Below, piece by piece: positions 1 through 5,720 of a DNA stretch of 5,720 bases (position 1 is its first letter; every line of letters begins with the position of its first letter). A program made the translations under genes and the position numbers. Below the pieces are notes generated by a model. It worked only from the letters and a program-made list of their open reading frames with translations. It searched no databases and was not told where the DNA came from. The stretch lies in assembly GCA_030052355.1 (NCBI GenBank), contig JASIGS010000057.1, forward strand, positions 1-5,720. The letters are read 5' to 3'. This DNA is from Streptosporangiaceae bacterium. Lineage in GTDB: Bacteria; Actinomycetota; Actinomycetes; Streptosporangiales; Streptosporangiaceae.

Positions 1-374
1 CTGATCTCTTCCTCGGACGGATGCGGGTTGTCCCGCAGCAGGTCCGTGGCCGCCATGATCATGCCGGGGGTGCAGTAACCGCACTGGAGCGCGTGTTCGG
101 CATGGAACGCGCGCTGCAGCGGACTCAGCTCTCCGTCGGCGAGCCCTTCGATGGTGATCACGTCCGATCCGTCGGCCTGGACCGCCAGCACCGAGCAGCT
201 CTTCACCGACTCCCCGTCCATCAGCACGGTGCACGCGCCGCAGTTCGAGGTGTCGCAGCCGACCGGGGTACCGGTCTTCCCCACGACGTCTCTCAGGTAG
301 TGGACGAGCAGCAAGCGAGGTTCGACCTGGTCGACGTAGCTCACTCCGTCGACCGTGACAGAGATTTGAGTCAT
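1..374 (-). CDS. coxS: [2Fe-2S]-binding small subunit of a CO dehydrogenase / xanthine dehydrogenase family molybdenum hydroxylase (3' end cut by window edge)
   Basis: This gene encodes the iron-sulfur subunit that passes electrons from the molybdenum site of the large subunit to the FAD subunit in cytoplasmic CO dehydrogenase-type enzymes. The 124 visible residues hold a plant-ferredoxin-type [2Fe-2S] motif, [12 protein letters not shown], with Cys40, 45, 48 and 60 (C-x4-C-x2-C-x11-C). They then show the start of the second, helical cluster, QCGYCTPG, with Cys98 and Cys101. The last two cysteines of that cluster should lie beyond the left edge; relatives are about 160 residues, so roughly 35-40 are missing. 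The ATG at 374 fits because the family N-terminus ([10 protein letters not shown]) begins there and an AGGT-type Shine-Dalgarno (383-388) sits 8 bases upstream. It follows pstB on the same strand after 84 bases. The large subunit sets the substrate and is not visible, so CO is the likeliest substrate but another molybdenum hydroxylase is possible. Confidence 0.9.
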   Translation of the reverse strand, partial: MTQISVTVDGVSYVDQVEPRLLLVHYLRDVVGKTGTPVGCDTSNCGACTVLMDGESVKSCSVLAVQADGSDVITIEGLADGELSPLQRAFHAEHALQCGYCTPGMIMAATDLLRDNPHPSEEEI

Positions 375-382
375 GCGCGGAC

Positions 383-388
383 ACCTCC
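383..388 (-). promoter_or_regulatory. Ribosome binding site of the coxS-type gene
   Basis: On the minus strand this reads GGAGGT, 8 bases before the ATG at 374. It is a near-consensus site and supports that start. It also indicates independent translation initiation for this gene, unlike the coupled starts farther upstream in the pst unit. Confidence 0.75.
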
Positions 389-410
389 GGGACACGGCAG
401 ATACGCCTGA

Positions 411-432
411 GGCAAACCTAGATCGGTTTGCC
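411..432 (-). terminator. Perfect 8-bp inverted repeat between pstB and the coxS-type gene; candidate terminator or operator
   Basis: GGCAAACC (411-418) and GGTTTGCC (425-432) are exact reverse complements separated by a 6-base loop. On the minus strand the hairpin starts 26 bases after the pstB stop and ends 36 bases before the coxS-type start. No U-tract follows the stem, so it is not a classical intrinsic terminator, although high-GC actinobacteria often use hairpins without a U-tail. Its symmetry and its place in a 5' leader would also suit a regulator binding site for the downstream operon. The repeat is certain; its function is inferred. Confidence 0.5.
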
Positions 433-458
433 GCTGGCGCACCAGTAGAAGTTCCGCC

Positions 459-1364
459 TTATCCGAATCGGCCGTGCACGTAGTCGGTGGTGCGCGGGTC
501 CTTCGGGTCCTCGAACAGCTGCTCCGTCGGCCCGGACTCAACGATGTACCCGGGGGTGTTCTCGGCCGCGAGGAAAAATGCGCAGTTTTCCGACACCCGC
601 TGCGCCTGCTGCATGTTGTGCGTGACGATCACGATCGTGACCTGGTCGGACAGCTCGCCGATGGTCTCCTCGATCCGCCGGGTGGATGTCGGGTCGAGGG
701 CAGAGCACGGCTCGTCCATCAGCAGCACATCCGGCGAGATGGCCAGCGACCTTGCGATACACAGCCGCTGCTGCTGACCACCGGACAGCGCGCCGCCAGG
801 CGCGCGCAGCCTGCGCTGCACCTCGTTCCACAACCCGGCGCGGCGCAGGCTATCCTCCACCAGGCTGTCGGTGTCGGACACCTTGATACCGGACAGCTTC
901 AGCCCGCTCGCCACGTTGTCGTAGACGGACATGGCCGGGAACGGGTTCGGCTTCTGGAAGACCATGCCGATCCGCCGCCGGACGTCGGCCGGCCTGGCGC
1001 CAGCGTCGTAGATATCCTGCCCGCCGAGCAGGACCTGGCCCGCCAGTTCGGCGCCCTTGACCATCTCGTGCATGCGGTTCAGGATCCGCAGGAATGTCGA
1101 CTTGCCGCAGCCGGACGGCCCGATGAGCGCGGTAACCCGGCCGGGCTCCATCCGCAGCGAGACACGCTCGAGCACCTTATGGCCAGTGAACCAAGCCGAG
1201 ACGTTGACCGCCTCCAGCCCGACGAGCGGCGCGGAGCCCAGCGGCAGCCGCGCCGTGTCGGTGACCGCCCCGTTGCCGGGCCGACCATAGCCAGCACCGT
1301 CGGCCGTGCCTGCGGCTGATTGGGTCATCGCGGTCGCTCCGCTCAGTGGGTCGATCGTGGTCAT
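459..1364 (-). CDS. pstB: PstB, phosphate ABC transporter ATP-binding protein
   Basis: This is the cytoplasmic ATPase that drives PstC/PstA-mediated phosphate import. In 301 residues it shows Walker A GPSGCGKST (82-90), Q-loop Gln137 in the PstB-typical QKPNPFP, signature LSGGQQQR (193-200), Walker B VLLMDEP (213-219), D-loop SALD (221-224) and H-loop His249 in VTHNM. The C-terminal DYVHGRFG closely matches the usual PstB ending. All catalytic elements are intact. The family is usually about 250-260 residues; the extra 40 or so N-terminal residues are Ala/Gly/Thr-rich and look disordered. The start at 1364 was chosen because GAGGAA (1374-1379) lies 9 bases upstream and it begins 20 bases after the preceding stop. 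A second in-frame Met at residue 13 is an alternative start. The frame is open to 1478, but that longer version would overlap the sortase-like gene. It is last in the pst-like unit, as pstB often is. Confidence 0.96.
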   Translation of the reverse strand: MTTIDPLSGATAMTQSAAGTADGAGYGRPGNGAVTDTARLPLGSAPLVGLEAVNVSAWFTGHKVLERVSLRMEPGRVTALIGPSGCGKSTFLRILNRMHEMVKGAELAGQVLLGGQDIYDAGARPADVRRRIGMVFQKPNPFPAMSVYDNVASGLKLSGIKVSDTDSLVEDSLRRAGLWNEVQRRLRAPGGALSGGQQQRLCIARSLAISPDVLLMDEPCSALDPTSTRRIEETIGELSDQVTIVIVTHNMQQAQRVSENCAFFLAAENTPGYIVESGPTEQLFEDPKDPRTTDYVHGRFG

Positions 1365-1373
1365 CGGGACGCG

Positions 1374-1379
1374 TTCCTC
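1374..1379 (-). promoter_or_regulatory. Ribosome binding site of pstB
   Basis: The minus strand reads GAGGAA, 9 bases before the ATG at 1364, inside the 20-base gap after the sortase-like gene. It favours this ATG over the longer open frame that reaches 1478 and over the internal Met codon. Confidence 0.65.
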
Positions 1380-1384
1380 AGCGA

Positions 1385-2248
1385 TCAGTAAAGGTTCGGC
1401 AGCAGCGCTGCGAGGCTCTCGTACAGGTTCCAGGCGACGGCGAGCACCGCAGGCGCCAGCACAAGGTACACGGCCCACTTCTGCCAGCGGGCCGCGGCGT
1501 AAGCGCCCCCGACGGCGACGAGTGCCAGGGCCAGGCCCCAGAGCATCGTGAGCACGAGCGCGCCGTCATCGCCAGCCAGCGCCTTCTCGTCAGGCCCGAT
1601 GGCGGGCATCTGCACCGGGCCGTTGTTGGCGGTCGTCACCAGGTCGGCGTCTACCTCGAGGTAATAGGCGGGCACGTCAGGGGAACTCGCGGTGAGCAGG
1701 GCCAGCCGGTTCAGCGTGGTGTCTTTGACCGGGTGCTGGCTGTCGCCGATCGCGACGACCTTGTAAACGGACTTGCCCTGCTGGGTGATCGCGGTGATCT
1801 CGTCGCCAGGAACGAGCTGATCAAGCCGGGCGAACGGCGCACCGAAGGTGGTACGCCGCCCGTAAATCACCGACAAACCGAGCTGTCCTGGCAGCGGCGT
1901 GTTACGCAGGTGACCAGGCCCGGCCATCATGTTCTCCGGCGTGGTGCCCTCGACCACGACCATGTTGCGGATGCCGATGCTCGGGATGTCGAGCAGCGCG
2001 ACCGGGCTGCCCGGCGTGGTGGGCCCGAGCGGCCCGAGCTCCTGGCCGAGCTCGTAGGCGAATGACCCGTAGAGCTTGCTCTGCGCGTTCGCCTCCTGGA
2101 TGCCGGACACGCCGAGCAGGTAGACCACGAATCCCACGACGAGCAGTGCGAGCAGCAGCAGGCTGACCGCCACGCAGCGAGCCGGCGAGACGCCGTCCGG
2201 CTGGCCGCTGGTCTGGCTCGCCTGCTGCGGCGGAGCTACCGCCGTCAT
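1385..2248 (-). CDS. Class E sortase-like membrane protein lacking the catalytic residues (probable pseudo-sortase)
   Basis: Sortases join surface proteins to the cell wall using a His-Cys-Arg triad. This 287-residue protein has an N-terminal membrane helix (about 26-46), an extracytoplasmic sortase-like domain (about 82-205) and two more hydrophobic segments (about 230-252 and 258-280). Class E hallmarks are clear: LDIPSIGI (86-93), AGPGHLRNTPLPGQ (109-122) and RTTFGAPFARLDQLVPGD (132-149). The usual catalytic His in AGHRTT is Arg131 (YGRRTT), the TLTTCHP-type segment reads LLTASSP (184-190) with Ser188 where Cys is expected, and no clear catalytic Arg follows. The frame is otherwise intact, so it looks like a maintained pseudoenzyme, not a decayed gene. 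The start is set by an ATGA overlap with the preceding gene and by the membrane helix that follows. No LPXTG or LAXTG sorting signal occurs in the neighbouring proteins. A role as scaffold or regulator for the binding proteins is a guess. Confidence 0.85.
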   Translation of the reverse strand: MTAVAPPQQASQTSGQPDGVSPARCVAVSLLLLALLVVGFVVYLLGVSGIQEANAQSKLYGSFAYELGQELGPLGPTTPGSPVALLDIPSIGIRNMVVVEGTTPENMMAGPGHLRNTPLPGQLGLSVIYGRRTTFGAPFARLDQLVPGDEITAITQQGKSVYKVVAIGDSQHPVKDTTLNRLALLTASSPDVPAYYLEVDADLVTTANNGPVQMPAIGPDEKALAGDDGALVLTMLWGLALALVAVGGAYAAARWQKWAVYLVLAPAVLAVAWNLYESLAALLPNLY

Positions 2249-3837
2249 CTCCGCGCCTGTCTGCGCCGGCGGATGATCGCGTACAGCGCAGGCGGCACGG
2301 CGACGGCCACCAGCAGCGCGACGACGGTGAGCGCGCCGAGCATGGCCGGGCTGGTGTCGCTGGAGGCGAGGTTGACGACTGTGCCGGTAACCGGACCGTC
2401 GTTGCCGGTCGCGGTCGGCTGCCCGTCGGTGGACGTCGTCCCCGTGGTGCCCGCCGTGCTGGTCCCGGTCTGGCTGGACGAACCCGACGTGGTTGAGCCC
2501 TTCCCGGTGACCGCCTTGCCGTCGACGACGGTGCAGTCGAGCGGCTCGCCCACCTTCTCGCACGGGGACGGCTGCTTCGCGTCCTCGAGCACGATGAGCT
2601 TGCCGTCCTGGAGCGTCGGGTTGTCGCAGCCGTTCGACAGGCTCGGTGTCGGGATCGCGCCGGGAATCTTGCTCGACTGCAGGAGCCCGCCCTCGACGAG
2701 GTTGAGCGGCAGCGGAGAGTAGCCCAGCTGGGCGGAGTACTGCTGTCCGGCGCAGAGGAAGTAGTCGATGTAGGTGCTGAGCGTCCGCCCGGCGCCGTCG
2801 GTGAACAGGCTCGGAATCGTCGTGCCCACCCTCGGCACGATCAGGTAGCTGTAGCTCGACAGCGGGTAGGAGCGCGGATCCGTGAACGTGTAGACGTTGT
2901 TCAGGTTCTGCTGCAGGTAGTCCGGGCTGCTCTGGTCCTCGTTGATCACTGCCTGCGTCAGCGCTACCGCCACGTTGGACGCGCTGGGCAGCACAAAGTA
3001 GCCCGCCGGGTTCTCGACGGCGACCACGGGGTAGTGCGAGTTGAGCGCGTAAGCGTACTCGTCGTACCCGATGGCACCCTGGCCGTAGCTCGCGGTGATG
3101 TAGGTGGCGACGTTGTTCGAGCCGTTCTGCGGCACGGACGCGCCCCAGCCCTCCGGGTAGAACTCTGTCTGCGTGCACGGATGGCCAGGCCCGCCGACCC
3201 TGCCGTGACTGACCTTGTAGCAGAAGGCGTTCCACTGCGCCGGGAACAGGTGCGACAGCCAGCGCGTGAAGAAGTACGTCGCCCCCGACCCGTCCGAGCG
3301 GATCACCGGGATGATCGGGATGCTCGGCAGCTGCTCGCCGTAGTCCTTGGTGATCGCCGGGTTGTCCCAGTTGGTGATCTGGCCGGTGAAGATCTCCATG
3401 ATCGTCTTCGGGGACAGCCGCAAGTTGGTGATCAGGTGCCCGTCGACCTCGAGGTGGTACATGAAGGCCGTGCCGCCAGCGGTGTCCGGCACGTAGGAGT
3501 ACCCGTCGTCGGGGTGCTCCACCACGCCGGGGTCGAACGGGTCGGAGCCGTTCCTGAACGGCGGGTCGGACGCCGCGAAGTCGACCTGCTGCGCCATGTA
3601 GTCGGCCCTGCCCTGGGCCGAGCCGTCCGGGTTGAAGTTGATCGTGATCCCCAGGGTCGCCAGGTTCCTCGCCCACTGCTCGAGCGCGACCGAACTCCAC
3701 GACGAGCCTGAGCCGCTGATCGTGTCGTACGACGTGGTCGTTCCCGCGAGCGCCGGCGACATCGGGATGAGCGCGACCAGCCCGGCAGCGAGCCCGGCCA
3801 GCAGCATGCCGGTCAGCTTGTGGCTGCGGTTCCTCAC
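2245..3837 (-). CDS. pstS: PstS-type phosphate-binding protein with C-terminal membrane anchor
   Basis: This protein captures phosphate outside the membrane for an ABC importer. Its 530 residues comprise a Sec signal peptide (1-31, cleavage after ALA), a PstS fold (about 35-400), a Ser/Thr/Gly-rich linker (about 446-495), one membrane helix (about 498-521) and the basic tail RRRRQARR. Pocket signatures are present: SGSGSSW (41-47), DFAASDPP with Asp91 (86-93) and RSDGSGAT (180-187). IFTGQITNWDNP (149-160) and GAIGYDEYAYA (254-264) are also typical of the family. The signal peptide has no lipobox cysteine, so the C-terminal helix probably replaces the usual lipid anchor. Six cysteines in the mature part (206, 221, 362, 404, 426, 435) could form disulfides. 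The GTG at 3837 was chosen because AGGAGG lies 8 bases upstream, it overlaps the preceding stop as GTGA, and the signal peptide begins there. An ATG at 3939 would add 34 residues ahead of the signal peptide and is unlikely. Confidence 0.92.
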   Translation of the reverse strand: MRNRSHKLTGMLLAGLAAGLVALIPMSPALAGTTTSYDTISGSGSSWSSVALEQWARNLATLGITINFNPDGSAQGRADYMAQQVDFAASDPPFRNGSDPFDPGVVEHPDDGYSYVPDTAGGTAFMYHLEVDGHLITNLRLSPKTIMEIFTGQITNWDNPAITKDYGEQLPSIPIIPVIRSDGSGATYFFTRWLSHLFPAQWNAFCYKVSHGRVGGPGHPCTQTEFYPEGWGASVPQNGSNNVATYITASYGQGAIGYDEYAYALNSHYPVVAVENPAGYFVLPSASNVAVALTQAVINEDQSSPDYLQQNLNNVYTFTDPRSYPLSSYSYLIVPRVGTTIPSLFTDGAGRTLSTYIDYFLCAGQQYSAQLGYSPLPLNLVEGGLLQSSKIPGAIPTPSLSNGCDNPTLQDGKLIVLEDAKQPSPCEKVGEPLDCTVVDGKAVTGKGSTTSGSSSQTGTSTAGTTGTTSTDGQPTATGNDGPVTGTVVNLASSDTSPAMLGALTVVALLVAVAVPPALYAIIRRRRQARR

Positions 3838-5720
3838 TGCTTCTTCCTCCTCGGTAGCAGGCGCTGCGACGGTTTCTCCTTGGGCACCGGCGACTTGTCC
3901 TCGGGCACCGGCAATCGTCCTGCGCGTCGCCGCAGCCACACCAGCGCGAGCGCGCCGTTCCGGCCGGCGAGCAGGGCGGACGCCCCTGCCACGGCGAGCA
4001 CCGCGCCGGCGATCAGCAGGGCGGGGAGCGCGTACCTGGTAAGACCGGAGCTGGCGGGGTTACTGGTGTAGCCCAGGCTCACGGTCCCGTGCGTGACCGT
4101 CGGGCTCGGTGTCGGTGTCGCCGTCGCGGTCGGGGTCGCGCTTGCTGAGCCCTTCGACGTGCTGCTCTTGCCCTTGTCTCCGACCTGGTCAAGGACCTCG
4201 GTTGCCGCCTTCAGCGTCTGCGCCCGCATCGAGGCAGTGAGCGGGACGTAGCCGGGCGGCAGTTCACCGGGATCGTTCCCCGGCGTCTGGCCCTGGTTGG
4301 CCACGAAGTCGAGCCACTGCGCGATCTTCGCGGCGGTCTGCTTGGAGACCCCGCCGGTCGGCACCATCGCGTAGATCACCATCGTCAGCGGATATGCGCC
4401 CGGGACCTTCTTGGACTGGTTCAGGCTCTGCGTGATGCCGTTCTTGGCAGTGGTCATGCCCTCGACGGCGGCCAGCATGGACGCGTCCGTCGGCTTGACG
4501 TACTGCCCGTCCGCGTTCTCCAGGGCGGCTACCGGCAGCTGGTATATAGACGCGTCCGCCTGGTCGAGTATCGCGAACAACGCTCTGTTACCCGGAATCT
4601 CAGGAGGAAGAGCGTCGTAGTTGCCGTAGTTGTCTGGCTGCCAGTCGGTGGCCGGCTCCCAGTTATCCACCTGGTAGTTCGCCACCGCGCTGAGTCCATA
4701 GACCGGGCTGTAGCGGTGCGCGACCGGCGGGAACGGGTCCATGGCGTTCAGCGACAGCGTCGGCAGCTGCATGTCCATGTAGTCGGTGTTGATGTGCTCG
4801 CCCCACGGGTCGAAGGCGCCGTCAGCGAACGACTTCGCCGCCTTGTTGGCCGCTATCCAGCTGGTCAGCACCCAGGTCATGTCGCTCTCGCCGGACAGCA
4901 CCGTCGGAACCTGGAAGCCGTCGCCGACCATCGCCACGTGGGGGTTGAGCTGCTCGAACTCCGGATCCTCGAACAGTGTCTCCGGGTCCCCGTCGACCGC
5001 GTTGTCACAGCCGACGCCGGTGGTGGGTATGACGCCGTGCCCGCAGCCCTCGTTCTCGAAGTTGTACGACTGGGTGAGTAGCTTGAGTACCAGCCTCGGA
5101 TCCAATTTGAGGTGGGTCAGCGGTTTGCCGGAGACCGGGTTGTCGATCCAGTAAGCGACAGACTCCGCGGAGATCGCCACCGGGGCGTAGGTATAGGGAT
5201 ACTTCGAGGCACCAGATGCCGGCATCGTGGTGAGGGCCACATCGCTCTCGCCGGCCTGGAAGTCTTCCCTTGCCAGCGGCTCGCTCTGCGCGGAGTCGTA
5301 CTGGATGGTCACCGAATCCGAGCCCGAGCACAGCCCGGACTGCCACGAGCTCATGGCCCTGGCCAGCATGGGTGATCCGATCGCGGTGAAATTCGGGTTG
5401 CGCACCGGGCAGTCGGCCTGCGTCTGCGCGAAGTAGAGCGGAACGATGATCCTGTCCCGCCACGAGCACGACCCGTACAGCGAGGTGAAAGCCATCGACC
5501 CGGTGTCGGTCAGCCCCGTATCCAGGCTGTGATCGTTGCAGTTGGCCGGCGTTTCGAGGGTGTTCCCGCCCTGACTGGGCACGATCACCAGCGAGCAGGG
5601 CTTGCCGATGTCGCAGCCGAGTTGCTGGTCCTGCACGCCGGTCAGCAGCTCGATCGGTGTCTCACCGGTCCCGTTGGCCGCGGTGGTCGCGTAGGCGGTG
5701 GTCATGGCGCCGTACTGGGT
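3834..5720 (-). CDS. Exported PstS/PBP-like substrate-binding protein with Cys-rich N-terminal part and C-terminal membrane anchor (5' end cut by window edge)
   Basis: The frame stays open to the right edge, giving 628 visible residues. The first Met, at 5705, has no signal peptide after it and is probably internal, so the true start lies outside the window. Numbering from that Met: a stretch with LGCDIGKPCSLVIVP (29-43) looks like the end of an N-terminal extracellular domain. A PBP-like region (about 105-505) follows, with GSPMLARAM (110-118), SDVALTTMPAS (154-164), a YAPVAISAESVAYWI segment (173-187) and LTHLKLDPRLVLKLLTQ (196-212). VLSGESDMTWVLTSWI (269-284) may correspond to the PstS SDGSG-T segment, but is degenerate. 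Then come a Lys/Ser/Thr/Pro linker (about 510-550), a membrane helix (about 556-580) and a basic tail ending RRKKQ. Eight cysteines suggest disulfides. It overlaps pstS by GTGA. It may be a second ligand sensor or accessory capture protein; the ligand is unknown. Assignment to the PBP superfamily is by motif pattern and context. Confidence 0.78.
   Translation of the reverse strand, partial: TQYGAMTTAYATTAANGTGETPIELLTGVQDQQLGCDIGKPCSLVIVPSQGGNTLETPANCNDHSLDTGLTDTGSMAFTSLYGSCSWRDRIIVPLYFAQTQADCPVRNPNFTAIGSPMLARAMSSWQSGLCSGSDSVTIQYDSAQSEPLAREDFQAGESDVALTTMPASGASKYPYTYAPVAISAESVAYWIDNPVSGKPLTHLKLDPRLVLKLLTQSYNFENEGCGHGVIPTTGVGCDNAVDGDPETLFEDPEFEQLNPHVAMVGDGFQVPTVLSGESDMTWVLTSWIAANKAAKSFADGAFDPWGEHINTDYMDMQLPTLSLNAMDPFPPVAHRYSPVYGLSAVANYQVDNWEPATDWQPDNYGNYDALPPEIPGNRALFAILDQADASIYQLPVAALENADGQYVKPTDASMLAAVEGMTTAKNGITQSLNQSKKVPGAYPLTMVIYAMVPTGGVSKQTAAKIAQWLDFVANQGQTPGNDPGELPPGYVPLTASMRAQTLKAATEVLDQVGDKGKSSTSKGSASATPTATATPTPSPTVTHGTVSLGYTSNPASSGLTRYALPALLIAGAVLAVAGASALLAGRNGALALVWLRRRAGRLPVPEDKSPVPKEKPSQRLLPRRKKQ
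3846..3851 (-). promoter_or_regulatory. Ribosome binding site that fixes the GTG start of pstS, inside the preceding gene
   Basis: The minus strand reads AGGAGG, a perfect Shine-Dalgarno core, 8 bases before the GTG at 3837. It lies within the last codons of the preceding gene, where it also encodes part of the RRKK tail. This decides the GTG start against the upstream ATG at 3939 and implies coupled translation of the two binding-like proteins. Confidence 0.8.
4105..4140. repeat. Imperfect hexanucleotide repeat encoding (Ala/Pro)-Thr dipeptides in the linker of the PBP-like protein
   Basis: Six adjacent hexamers of the form (G/C)TCGNN are visible on the plus strand: CTCGGT, GTCGGT, GTCGCC, GTCGCG, GTCGGG and GTCGCG. 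Read on the minus strand they encode alternating Ala/Pro and Thr in the stalk between the binding domain and the membrane helix. Such tracts can change length by slippage in steps of two residues without breaking the frame. The stalk is probably extended and may be glycosylated, which is inference. Confidence 0.6.

Noticed and set aside
405..450. Possible promoter for the coxS-type gene
   Set aside because: A TAGGTT that could serve as a -10 overlaps the hairpin, but no matching -35 at normal spacing is visible, so no promoter is claimed.
474..1319. Plus-strand open frame of 281 codons opposite pstB
   Set aside because: It mirrors the codon periodicity of pstB, encodes a His/Arg/Pro-rich sequence with no recognisable motif, and pstB on the other strand is unambiguous.
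1365..1478. Longer pstB reading frame starting at 1478
   Set aside because: It would overlap the sortase-like gene by about 90 bases, adds an Arg-rich sequence unlike PstB, and ignores the good ribosome binding site before the ATG at 1364.
2249..3700. Long open extension upstream of the sortase-like gene in the same frame
   Set aside because: It lies out of frame inside pstS and encodes Arg/Gly/Ala-rich sequence without domains. It is a typical high-GC artefact; the ATGA overlap at 2245-2248 followed by a membrane helix gives a better start.
3034..3711. Plus-strand open frame of 225 codons opposite pstS
   Set aside because: It is Arg/Val/Asp-rich shadow sequence without a domain, and the minus strand encodes a clear PstS.
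3838..3939. ATG start at 3939 for pstS
   Set aside because: It would place 34 residues, including an acidic run, ahead of an evident Sec signal peptide and overlap the preceding gene by about 100 bases.
2245..5720. LPXTG or LAXTG sorting signal in the two anchored binding-like proteins
   Set aside because: I searched the stalks before the membrane helices and found none. LPVPE in the upstream protein lies after the membrane helix, on the cytoplasmic side.
1..5720. tRNA, rRNA, CRISPR array, insertion sequence or attachment site
   Set aside because: No cloverleaf, spaced direct repeats, transposase motifs or terminal inverted repeats are visible; coding sequence fills almost the whole window.

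Overview
The window is about two-thirds G+C, uses GTG as well as ATG starts, and is packed with genes that overlap or nearly touch, all on the minus strand. Together with the class E type sortase fold and a CO-dehydrogenase-type gene, this points to a high-GC actinobacterium, probably a soil lineage. The genus cannot be read from the sequence.

Transcription runs right to left. From the right edge: (1) a large exported, substrate-binding-like protein (3834-5720), whose N-terminus lies beyond the window. It has a Pro/Thr/Ser linker, one C-terminal membrane segment and a basic tail. (2) A PstS-type phosphate-binding protein (2245-3837) with a Sec signal peptide that lacks a lipobox cysteine, and with the same linker, membrane segment and basic tail. 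(3) A three-helix membrane protein with a clear class E sortase-like domain (1385-2248) whose catalytic His and Cys positions are replaced, so it is probably a pseudo-sortase. (4) PstB, the phosphate importer ATPase (459-1364). These four look like one transcription unit: 1/2 overlap by GTGA, 2/3 overlap by ATGA, and 3/4 are 20 bases apart. A perfect 8-bp inverted repeat lies just after pstB. Then comes (5) the first 124 codons of a [2Fe-2S] subunit of a molybdenum hydroxylase (CoxS type, 1-374), which runs off the left edge.

Genes 1-4 read as a modified phosphate (Pst) uptake module. Two ligand-binding-like domains are tethered outside the membrane by C-terminal helices instead of a lipid anchor, a sortase-fold membrane protein is built into the operon, and PstB supplies ATPase function. 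No PstC/PstA permease gene is present; these should lie upstream of the right edge or elsewhere. The CoxS-type gene probably begins a separate molybdenum-hydroxylase operon. The most unusual item is the apparently dead sortase embedded in a Pst operon with two C-terminally anchored binding proteins. There is no gene-free stretch longer than 300 bases; the only real intergenic gap is 375-458.
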